From assembly GCA_016789035.1 (NCBI GenBank), contig JAEUSC010000255.1, positions 1 through 6,079 on the forward strand: a DNA stretch of 6,079 nucleotides, in the 5' to 3' direction. Both the position numbers and the translations under genes were made by a program. Within the stretch, counting starts at the first letter, position 1; every line of letters begins with the position of its first letter. Source of the DNA: Candidatus Omnitrophota bacterium. GTDB lineage: Bacteria > Omnitrophota > Gorgyraeia > Zapsychrales > Fredricksoniimonadaceae. Below are positions 1 through 6,079 of this stretch, piece after piece. The notes under the pieces were generated by a model, which did not search any database, was not told where the DNA came from, and saw nothing but the letters and a program-made list of their open reading frames with translations.

Positions 1-490
1 AATCACCGAAATCCAACTCAACGCCAGACTCTAACATCGCAATCTTTTCTTTTGCAGCGTCGGCAGGTTTCCAAAACCATCCCTTAGGATCCCATGTCTG
101 GCCAAATGAATAATTATCGACAATAGATTTGTATGCTTCCAAAGCCTCATCTTTCATGTTGGCCTTGCGATAAGCCTCTCCTTGAATGTAGAGCGATGTT
201 GCAACGTCATTGAGCGCCCATTTTGCGTGCACATCTTTAGGATCACCGACCACATAATCCTTTAATTCACCCTGCATTGTTCGTGCCTGTTCACCATAAA
301 GCTCCAAACATTTGTTGGTATACGCCAACACTGCTTCGATATCTCCACCATTTAAAGCTGTCCAAGCCTTACCGACTAAAGTAGCGGAACGAAAATCCCC
401 GAATTCATATGCCAATGCCAAAGGTGTGGCAAAACTAATTACAAAGGCATTCGCTAAAAGTAAAACGACCGACAAAACCAACTTCTTCAT
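1..490 (-). CDS. Secreted helical-repeat (TPR-like) protein, C-terminus cut by window edge
   Basis: The open frame starts at ATG 490-488 and runs off the left edge, so 163 residues are visible. It begins MKKLVLSVVLLLANAF, a classical signal peptide with a probable signal peptidase I site after Ala27 (ALA before YEF), so the mature protein should be exported. Residues about 35-155 look alpha-helical and TPR-like, with the blocks LYGE (64-67), NDVAT (94-98) and DEALEAY (114-120), then an aromatic-rich stretch QTWDPKGWFW (131-140). The same blocks occur in the N-terminal part of the glycosidase encoded just upstream, so the two proteins share a domain. The start is supported by an AGGAGG at 500-495 and by the signal peptide directly after it. 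No catalytic motif is visible. The function is unknown: it could be a scaffold, a glycan-binding protein or a partner of the glycosidase, or the missing C-terminus may hold an enzyme domain as it does in the neighbour. Confidence 0.85.
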   Translation of the reverse strand, partial: MKKLVLSVVLLLANAFVISFATPLALAYEFGDFRSATLVGKAWTALNGGDIEAVLAYTNKCLELYGEQARTMQGELKDYVVGDPKDVHAKWALNDVATSLYIQGEAYRKANMKDEALEAYKSIVDNYSFGQTWDPKGWFWKPADAAKEKIAMLESGVELDFGD

Positions 491-494
491 ACAT

Positions 495-501
495 CCTCCT
501 C
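495..501 (-). promoter_or_regulatory. Strong Shine-Dalgarno of the small secreted protein
   Basis: On the minus strand GAGGAGG occupies 501-495, four bases before ATG 490-488. The spacing is slightly short, but the match to the anti-SD is near perfect and far better than anything before the other genes here. An out-of-frame ATG at 494-492 lies between the SD and the chosen start. The signal peptide follows only from 490. Confidence 0.7.
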
Positions 502-572
502 AACGTGATTTAATTTGGGTTTTTAAATTCAGACTTGACTAACGGATGACATTTTTTAGCAATTTTTGAATA

Positions 573-601
573 AGTATATACCATTTCTGCATAATATCCA
601 A
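573..601 (-). promoter_or_regulatory. Candidate sigma70-type promoter in the intergenic gap
   Basis: On the minus strand TTGGAT (601-596) is followed after exactly 17 bases by TATACT (578-573), which matches five of six bases of the -10 consensus. The -35 box is weak, with three of six matches. Transcription would begin near 566 and give a leader of about 75 nt before the ATG at 490. An overlapping alternative pairs TTGTAG with TATTAT at 18-bp spacing slightly upstream. The whole 491-631 gap is AT-rich, so chance matches are likely. I see no convincing terminator hairpin after the glycosidase stop, so read-through from the upstream operon is equally possible. Confidence 0.3.
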
Positions 602-631
602 CACTATTTTCCGTCTACAAACCTCCGTAAA

Positions 632-3007
632 TCATCGGTTCCACAAATCTTGATACATATGATAAACCTTACGCAACTGTCTTAAATACGGGCTGCTTTT
701 TCCATTTCCCTGACCAACCAAACCAAACCATTCTTCGTAATAGTACCCCCCTGGGAATGGACCGATAACATCTGATTTTTTATCATGCTTAAACGGCTCG
801 TAGTTTTTCCACCATTCATCCATCCATTCAAAAGCGACTCCGCCCAAAGCATTGCCAGCACCTTGCTCATATTCAGCTAAATTTTCGTCAATATCTAACC
901 AATTACCACGATGATATTCGGCTTGGGCATCTTCACCTTCCTGAACGGACATATGAGGCGTATATGCAGGGGCCCCGTACTCTGTGATAAATGCCGGTTT
1001 ATCCGTTGCATCGTGAAGCTGATCCCAGAATGACCCAAAACCATAATCGCCACGATAAACATTCGCGGCGTAAATATCAACATCCGGAGAATTTTTAGCA
1101 AAAATATCCAAAAATAAAGTATCACCATTACAAAGAGCCACCGGATGATCAGGGTCTAATTTCTTGATCATCAAAGCAACTTCATTAATAAATTTATAAT
1201 AGGCCTCAGGCTTTTTATCCGCATTTGAGGCGACTCCGTAATTATTTTCGTTCCCCAGGAGCCACAATAGCAAATAAGGCTCGTCTTTATGATCCATAAC
1301 CATTTTAGTCACAGATTCCATCATATGCTTACGATGTTCCGGGTTTTCATAGTCCGTCCCATCTGCCCAGGCGGCTCCGGACCCAAGAGTGTACTTGCCG
1401 ACAAAATCGCCCATAATCACTCGAATACCAAATTTTTCATAGAGTTCCTGCAGAATCTTCTTATCTGGCTCAAGTGGTTGATGGTAAACGCGAAGAGTAT
1501 TGACACCCATTTCCTTCATCAGTTGAAAATCACCTACAACAGGCTCGTCAGAATCTTGAACATTATTCAAATTCTTATCCACCCATGATTCATAGGGGCC
1601 GTCAATTAAACCGTTCTTATTGAAATCATCCGTCATCCAGTTGGAGACAGTTCCTTTATCTGGAGTTTGTCCAACCTTGGTTGGTGCGTAAGTAATCCCA
1701 TGAATCACATATGGCTTACCATCTACGGTCATTTGCCAATGACCGTTAGTATATTGCACCAACTGAACTCTACCCTGACCCAACGTTCTTTTCTGGCTCG
1801 TTAACTTTACTTTTTTCTTATCTAGACCCAACTTTTCATTAGTTATATCTTCTTCTGTCTTTATTTCGATAACGCCTGGCGACGTAATCACAATATCATT
1901 TTTAGTATCATTATCGAATGCATTGTCGATTGTAATTTTTCCCCACTTGAATTTTAAATTCAGTTCCGGGTGCTCGCGAACGATATGTTTAATTTTTGCA
2001 ATCGCCGCCTGTGCAGGATACCAGGGGGTCTGCCAATAAGTCCAAGCCGTCGCATTCGGATAATGGACAATAAGCGCATGGTAGGCTTTGAGCGCCTGCT
2101 TATACATTTTGGCCTTTTCATAAATCATACCCATATAAAACAGCCTGACCCCCCATGGTTCCGGGGCCGTCGCCCATTTAAATATCGCGGCCTCTAAGTC
2201 ATCTTTTCGAACAAAATCCCAATGACTTCCCTCTAGACGGCCTTCGGCCACCGCCTTTTTATAATTAGGATTCTTATAAATATCCGTCAAATTAGGATAG
2301 ATTCCTTCGCCGACCGCTTCCGCCAAGACCTTTACATCTTTGATTTGATAATGATAATCTTTAGTGCCTACATTTAAGAAATTTCCATATTTTGTGTAGT
2401 CGACAATCTCATCTTTACCACTATTCACGAGATTCGGCATGGTCTGCAGCACGGGCTTTTTATCATTGACCTCTTCCTCTTGTGTGATTTTTCCAGAAAT
2501 CACATCGATACTGGCCTGACTTTTCTCCGCAATCGACCAATATCCGCCGCGGCTGGGATCGAAAGCCTGGGCCCACTTGTACGTCTGAATCGTTTCTTGA
2601 AAAAGGGCCGTGGCTTCTTCACTCTTACCTTGATACATTAGCCCCTCGGCCATAATGAAATAAACGGTTGCCACATCATTCATGACTTTATATTTTTCGA
2701 TTACGTCACGAGAGGGAAATCCGGAAAGCTTGGCGCATTCCTTTGATGCTTCTTCGCCATAGAGCTTGACAGTCTGATCAAAAACGGATGTGAGTTGGTC
2801 CCAGTCAGCCTTGCTTGATGCCGACCAAGCATTTCGCACCAAATCTTTCAATTCTGGCTTAGAGTCACTAGCCGCTGGTAATGGAGTAGGTGCATCTTTT
2901 TTTGCTGCGGATTCTACGGCGGAGATAGCACGATGAGGAAATAAGCAACAACTGGTACATACAACAATACTAACGGCACAAATTCTGATGTAGGCACCGA
3001 TTGTCAT
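632..3007 (-). CDS. Exported clan GH-A glycoside hydrolase (GH2/GH72-like) with N-terminal helical repeats
   Basis: This 791-residue protein probably cleaves or transfers a beta-linked glycan outside the cytoplasm. I chose ATG 3007-3005 because it overlaps the permease stop as TAATG and is followed by a signal peptide (hydrophobic about 10-24, likely cleaved near Ala30). The longer frame to 3220 lies inside the permease gene. Order of parts: helical repeat unit 1 (about 53-172); a linker block (about 200-265) with YGNFLNVGTKDYHY; repeat unit 2 (about 262-345), rich in Trp and Tyr; a short probable beta region (355-420); then a TIM-barrel domain (about 424-791). The barrel opens with DGKPYVIHGITYAP (429-442) and has NTLRVY (503-508). 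The likely acid/base is Glu587 in LLGNENN and the likely nucleophile Glu676 in ITEYGAPAY. Two EF-hand-like loops lie at 461-469 and 477-485. The GNE and TEYG contexts fit GH2 and also resemble fungal GH72 glucanosyltransferases; no GH2 N-terminal beta-sandwich is recognisable. Exact family and substrate are undetermined. Confidence 0.85.
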   Translation of the reverse strand: MTIGAYIRICAVSIVVCTSCCLFPHRAISAVESAAKKDAPTPLPAASDSKPELKDLVRNAWSASSKADWDQLTSVFDQTVKLYGEEASKECAKLSGFPSRDVIEKYKVMNDVATVYFIMAEGLMYQGKSEEATALFQETIQTYKWAQAFDPSRGGYWSIAEKSQASIDVISGKITQEEEVNDKKPVLQTMPNLVNSGKDEIVDYTKYGNFLNVGTKDYHYQIKDVKVLAEAVGEGIYPNLTDIYKNPNYKKAVAEGRLEGSHWDFVRKDDLEAAIFKWATAPEPWGVRLFYMGMIYEKAKMYKQALKAYHALIVHYPNATAWTYWQTPWYPAQAAIAKIKHIVREHPELNLKFKWGKITIDNAFDNDTKNDIVITSPGVIEIKTEEDITNEKLGLDKKKVKLTSQKRTLGQGRVQLVQYTNGHWQMTVDGKPYVIHGITYAPTKVGQTPDKGTVSNWMTDDFNKNGLIDGPYESWVDKNLNNVQDSDEPVVGDFQLMKEMGVNTLRVYHQPLEPDKKILQELYEKFGIRVIMGDFVGKYTLGSGAAWADGTDYENPEHRKHMMESVTKMVMDHKDEPYLLLWLLGNENNYGVASNADKKPEAYYKFINEVALMIKKLDPDHPVALCNGDTLFLDIFAKNSPDVDIYAANVYRGDYGFGSFWDQLHDATDKPAFITEYGAPAYTPHMSVQEGEDAQAEYHRGNWLDIDENLAEYEQGAGNALGGVAFEWMDEWWKNYEPFKHDKKSDVIGPFPGGYYYEEWFGLVGQGNGKSSPYLRQLRKVYHMYQDLWNR

Positions 3008-3009
3008 TA
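3005..3009 (-). promoter_or_regulatory. TAATG stop/start overlap coupling permease and glycosidase
   Basis: The permease stop TAA (3009-3007) and the glycosidase ATG (3007-3005) share one base. The only SD-like element, GGGAG at 3025-3021, is 13 bases upstream, which is far for independent initiation. Reinitiation by terminating ribosomes is therefore the likely route. This overlap is also the main reason to place the glycosidase start here. Confidence 0.65.
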
Positions 3010-3852
3010 GCCGACAACTGCTCCCGAGGAAAGTCCCTTGACGATATGCTTTTGCATTAAGAGATAAATGACTATAATTGGCAGCGCGGTCATCGTAAGC
3101 CCTGCCATTAGAACAGGATAGTCTGTTTGATAAGTTCCACGAAAAACCTCTAACCCACGCTGCAACGGCATGAGAGATCTTTCCCCTAATAATAATGTGG
3201 CTAAAATGTATTCGTTCCATACATTCAATGAGTTGTAAATCACAATAACAGCCAAAGCTGGTCTAGCTAAAGGTAGCGCGACATGTCGCCAAATACCTAA
3301 CTTGCTACAACCGTCTATTCTGGCCGCATCCTCCAAGTCAGGAGGCATTTTATCAAAAAATGTTTTTAGAAGTAAAATGCTTAAAGAAAGGCCGACGTTA
3401 ATCATACAAAGTATATACCCTATCCGCGTATTCACAAGGTGTAATTTTGTCATCAAAACATATAATGGAACGAAACTTCCAGGAAGAGGGATCATCATTG
3501 CGGCAACAAACAAATTGAAAATGATATCTTTACCAGGGAATTTCAACCGGGAAAATGCATAAGCCGCCAAAGAGGAAACCACAACAATTCCGAAAACCAC
3601 GCACACCGTGTAAATAACACTGTTAAGGAAATACGTCCCAAAGCTACCCTTCGTCCATGCAATGTAATAATTTTCCCAATTGATCGTCTGCGGAATGATC
3701 GACTTATCAACCAAAACCGTCGAATTGGACATTAACGAACATCGTAACATCCAAAACAACGGAAAAAGACATGAGACTGTAACAATCATCAAAAACGCAT
3801 GAATGAAAATATTTTTAAAAAAATCAAAGGCTTTATATTGAGTTGCCGCCAT
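3007..3852 (-). CDS. ABC sugar importer permease, MalG type (CUT1)
   Basis: This 281-residue inner-membrane protein is the second permease of a carbohydrate importer. It shows about six hydrophobic segments (roughly 14-36, 74-100, 110-133, 144-164, 195-218 and 247-268). The cytoplasmic EAA loop that contacts the ATPase appears as EDAARIDGCSKLGIW (174-188), followed by the conserved LPLARPAL. LNVWNEYI (209-216) and the C-terminal tail VKGLSSGAVVG (271-281) are typical of MalG-family subunits, and the length matches the family. The ATG (3852-3850) directly follows the stop of the preceding permease gene with no spacer, so translation is probably coupled. The substrate cannot be read from a permease. 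The neighbouring exported glycosidase suggests an oligosaccharide product. No frame disruption or missing motif is seen. Confidence 0.95.
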   Translation of the reverse strand: MAATQYKAFDFFKNIFIHAFLMIVTVSCLFPLFWMLRCSLMSNSTVLVDKSIIPQTINWENYYIAWTKGSFGTYFLNSVIYTVCVVFGIVVVSSLAAYAFSRLKFPGKDIIFNLFVAAMMIPLPGSFVPLYVLMTKLHLVNTRIGYILCMINVGLSLSILLLKTFFDKMPPDLEDAARIDGCSKLGIWRHVALPLARPALAVIVIYNSLNVWNEYILATLLLGERSLMPLQRGLEVFRGTYQTDYPVLMAGLTMTALPIIVIYLLMQKHIVKGLSSGAVVG

Positions 3853-4770
3853 TTACGCCTGCTTCATTTTATCCGAAACTTTTTTTAATAAAAACGAACT
3901 GACTACCAGTATCAATCCGAAAACCATGGCTTGCGCACACGCATACCCAAACTGCTTATTACCATTCATCGACCCTAGGATTTCGGTAACGGGCACTTCT
4001 GTATACCCTGCCAATCCTTGACTGACCAAAGAAATGATCAAAACAAAGGCCTGCATAGAACCTAAAATAGTCAAGATAACAACCACCATAATCACCGGAA
4101 GCATCATAGGCACCGTTACATTCATAAATGTACTCCAAGCCCCGGCGCCATCAACCTTTGCCGCTTCATAGAGCTGTTTATCAATGGTTTGCAATCCAGC
4201 CAGCAACATAATAAACCCCCATCCAAACCCTTTCCAGGAATGAATAACGGCAATACACGTCAACACAGTGTTTGGATCGCTTAGCCAACTGTGGATCAAA
4301 TTCAGCAGGCCTAATTTGGCCAAAATAAAATTCAAGACTCCCACATACTGCCCATTCTGCATATTAGGATCTAAAATCCATTGCCAAATATACCCAACAA
4401 CCATTTCAGAAAGAACAGGCGGGATAAAAAAAACAACCCGGTAGAAGTTCTTCATCTTAATTTCTCTATCACAGGCCAACGCCAATGCAAAAGCCAAAGC
4501 ATTCTGGAAGGTCAATGCAATGAGAGTTATATAACCAGCATGAACAATGGAATTCCACCAAACGGTGTCTTGAGCCATATCAAGAAAGTTACGAAATCCA
4601 ATGAATGTTTTCACCGGATCCACACCATTCCATTCGCGAAGTGCCAAATTGATAAGCTCAAAAAAAGGGTAAATGTAGAATATGGAGAAAATTAGAAGGG
4701 CGGGTAAAACAAAAAGGAAATTTTCCAGATTCCCTTTGATTTCAAAAACTTTTGCTTTAGGTGAATTCAT
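3853..4770 (-). CDS. ABC sugar importer permease, MalF type (CUT1)
   Basis: This 305-residue inner-membrane permease should pair with the MalG-type protein encoded immediately downstream. Six hydrophobic segments are visible (about 18-38, 72-100, 108-132, 168-193, 220-248 and 275-296). FYRVVFFIPPVLS (109-121) is a typical CUT1 permease sequence. The EAA loop reads YEAAKVDGAGAWSTF (201-215) and is followed by TVPMMLP. The length is typical of short MalF/UgpA-type subunits, and it lacks the large periplasmic insertion of enteric MalF. The ATG lies five bases after the stop of the binding-protein gene. There is no strong Shine-Dalgarno in the preceding 20 bases (only a weak AAGA), which again suggests coupled translation. 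Confidence 0.95.
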   Translation of the reverse strand: MNSPKAKVFEIKGNLENFLFVLPALLIFSIFYIYPFFELINLALREWNGVDPVKTFIGFRNFLDMAQDTVWWNSIVHAGYITLIALTFQNALAFALALACDREIKMKNFYRVVFFIPPVLSEMVVGYIWQWILDPNMQNGQYVGVLNFILAKLGLLNLIHSWLSDPNTVLTCIAVIHSWKGFGWGFIMLLAGLQTIDKQLYEAAKVDGAGAWSTFMNVTVPMMLPVIMVVVILTILGSMQAFVLIISLVSQGLAGYTEVPVTEILGSMNGNKQFGYACAQAMVFGLILVVSSFLLKKVSDKMKQA

Positions 4771-4775
4771 AAATC

Positions 4776-6077
4776 TTAGTGTCGCTGCGCACGCTTCATT
4801 TGTCGGACTTTAATTTCCTGGACCTTGGCCGCCACTTCCTGAGGGGTCTTTTCACCGATAATAATTGCCTGAAGACCTTTATCGAACGCCTCAATCACCA
4901 AAGGATCTTCATTGTACTTCCAGATCGTCGGATGCGTTGTATTATCCATTCCCTTTGTAAAACCTGAAAGCACTTCAGGGATTGAAGATAGCGCCTCTTT
5001 ATTGGCAGGTAGATTTTTTGTTTGAGTCGCTAAAAACACTTGTTGATCTTTAGCCGAGAGCCATTTCAAGAACTTAATAGCCACATCTTTTTTAACTGAA
5101 CCATTATTGACAACAAATGACGATCCCGCCCCACCCCATATCTGCATCGGACGTGTACCGTTAACTGGCGGGGGTAGCATGGCGCTATACTCAAGAGAAG
5201 GATTCATTTCGTTATAGACGTTGACACACCATGATCCATTAAAGGCAAAAGCCGCACGTTCCAAAGCAAAATCTTGTTCTGCAAATTTATTTCCTTTAGT
5301 AACAATACCTTCAATGAAAGCTCCTTTTTGAGACATCTGGGCAAAGACTTCGAAAACCTTGACCCAGTCGGGATCCGTATATGGAACCTTTCCCTGAAAA
5401 GTTTCCATGACTTTTTCTTCACCCATAATATTGAAGGCATAATTAGAGGCAAATGCATCAGCAAGCCATAACTCCCCAAACCCCGATACAAATGGAGGAA
5501 TACCTAACCGTTTTAGTGTCTCAATATTACTGAGAAACTCATCGAAGTTCTTGGGGGGCTCATTGATTCCCGCCTTCTGTAAAAGCTTCTTGTTATATAA
5601 CATTTGAATGTTTGTAACATCTAGCGGAACCCCATATATCCCGGGATTAACACCATCAACATTTCCTTCATCAAATCGGTTGCTGGCCAAAGCCTTTTCA
5701 AACATACTTTGTTCCCATGCAGCATTATCGGCTTTAAAGTCGGCTGTTAAATCAGCAACGTAACCGGCTTTAATAAATGAAGCCATTATCGATTTTTTGT
5801 CGAGAATTCCGTACACATCAGGTAGGACATGTGCTTGTGCTGCAGCTACAACTTTTTGGGAATAGGCGTCAGATGGGGAAAAAAGTTCAAACTTAACTTT
5901 GACACCTGTTTCAGTTTCATATTTCTGTGCCAAGGTTTCAAGGGCATTTTGACGATCTGTCATCCAATGCCAAATTTCAATTGTGTTACTGGAACTAGAA
6001 GGCTGCGAACAACCAGTGATTAACGCCCCACAGACAAAAATAAAACTCAACAGAAAATTTCCAACCCCTTTGTTCAT
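4776..6077 (-). CDS. Sugar ABC transporter solute-binding lipoprotein (SBP_bac_1 family)
   Basis: This 433-residue protein should capture the sugar and deliver it to the adjacent permeases. The N-terminus is a lipoprotein signal peptide ending in the lipobox ITGC, with Cys23 as the lipidated residue, followed by a Ser/Pro tether (SQPSSSS). The mature part starts NTIEIWHWMTD, usual for the first strand of this family. YGVPLDVTNIQMLYNKKLL (148-166), AAFAFNGSW (275-283) and IWGGAGSSFVVNN (313-325) are conserved stretches of carbohydrate-binding members. Trp and Tyr residues in these areas could stack on sugar rings. ATG 6077-6075 is two bases from the window edge, so its ribosome-binding site and promoter are not visible. 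The signal peptide supports this start. It appears to be the first gene of the visible operon, but earlier genes outside the window cannot be excluded. Confidence 0.95.
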   Translation of the reverse strand: MNKGVGNFLLSFIFVCGALITGCSQPSSSSNTIEIWHWMTDRQNALETLAQKYETETGVKVKFELFSPSDAYSQKVVAAAQAHVLPDVYGILDKKSIMASFIKAGYVADLTADFKADNAAWEQSMFEKALASNRFDEGNVDGVNPGIYGVPLDVTNIQMLYNKKLLQKAGINEPPKNFDEFLSNIETLKRLGIPPFVSGFGELWLADAFASNYAFNIMGEEKVMETFQGKVPYTDPDWVKVFEVFAQMSQKGAFIEGIVTKGNKFAEQDFALERAAFAFNGSWCVNVYNEMNPSLEYSAMLPPPVNGTRPMQIWGGAGSSFVVNNGSVKKDVAIKFLKWLSAKDQQVFLATQTKNLPANKEALSSIPEVLSGFTKGMDNTTHPTIWKYNEDPLVIEAFDKGLQAIIIGEKTPQEVAAKVQEIKVRQMKRAQRH

Positions 6078-6079
6078 AA

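Noticed and set aside
508..532. AATTT/AAATT inverted repeat in the gap before the small gene
   Set aside because: It has five A/T pairs only, no GC-rich stem and no following T-tract on the minus strand. It is expected by chance in AT-rich sequence.
1289..1588. Plus-strand open frame of 99 codons opposite the glycosidase
   Set aside because: It is antisense to the catalytic barrel that carries the two active-site glutamates. It has no recognisable domain or convincing ribosome-binding site and is a shadow of the real gene, as are the other short plus-strand frames.
2239..2249. GGCC-TTC-GGCC inverted repeat shortly before a T-run, resembling a plus-strand terminator
   Set aside because: The stem is only four pairs and is separated from the T-run by several bases. 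It lies in the middle of the glycosidase gene, and no plus-strand gene precedes it.
2935..2965. Possible lipobox in the Cys-rich glycosidase signal peptide (Cys17, Cys20, Cys21)
   Set aside because: Residues before each Cys (IVV, CTS, TSC) do not fit the L-[AS]-[GA]-C pattern. A signal peptidase I site near Ala30 fits better.
3008..3220. N-terminal extension of the glycosidase to an upstream ATG at 3220
   Set aside because: It would overlap the permease gene by over 200 bases in another frame. Its first 71 residues do not look like a signal peptide, whereas the ATG at 3007 is followed by one and overlaps the permease stop as TAATG.

Overview
All five genes in this window lie on the minus strand and read, in transcription order, from the right edge to the left. 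They are a sugar-binding lipoprotein, two MalF/MalG-type permeases, a secreted clan GH-A glycoside hydrolase with an unusual helical-repeat N-terminus, and a small secreted protein cut by the left edge. Together they look like a carbohydrate-utilisation locus. The lipobox, the signal peptides and the CUT1-type importer say only that this is a bacterium. By eye the base composition is moderate and somewhat AT-rich. From memory, helical-repeat glycosidases with this 'LYGE…NDVAT' block resemble proteins of Omnitrophota or related PVC-group genomes. I could not test that, and it is a weak inference.

Layout. Positions 6077-4776 hold the solute-binding lipoprotein. Positions 4770-3853 and 3852-3007 hold the two permeases. 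Positions 3007-632 hold a 791-residue exported glycosidase. Positions 631-491 are an AT-rich gap with a candidate promoter and a strong Shine-Dalgarno. Positions 490-1 hold the N-terminal 163 residues of a secreted protein that continues beyond the window. The first four genes are packed as one translational unit: a 5-nt gap, then a stop directly abutting a start, then a one-base TAATG overlap. No ATPase subunit is present, so it must be encoded elsewhere or shared.

How the parts may work together (inference). The exported glycosidase cuts or rearranges a glycan, probably beta-linked judging by active-site motifs like those of GH2/GH72. The lipoprotein captures the released oligosaccharide, and the permeases import it.

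The most interesting observation is that the small protein at 1-490 and the glycosidase share a domain. The glycosidase appears to carry two diverged copies in front of its catalytic barrel and the small protein carries one. The locus may therefore define a helical-repeat module linked to glycan processing. A second oddity is a pair of EF-hand-like calcium loops inserted at the start of the catalytic barrel.
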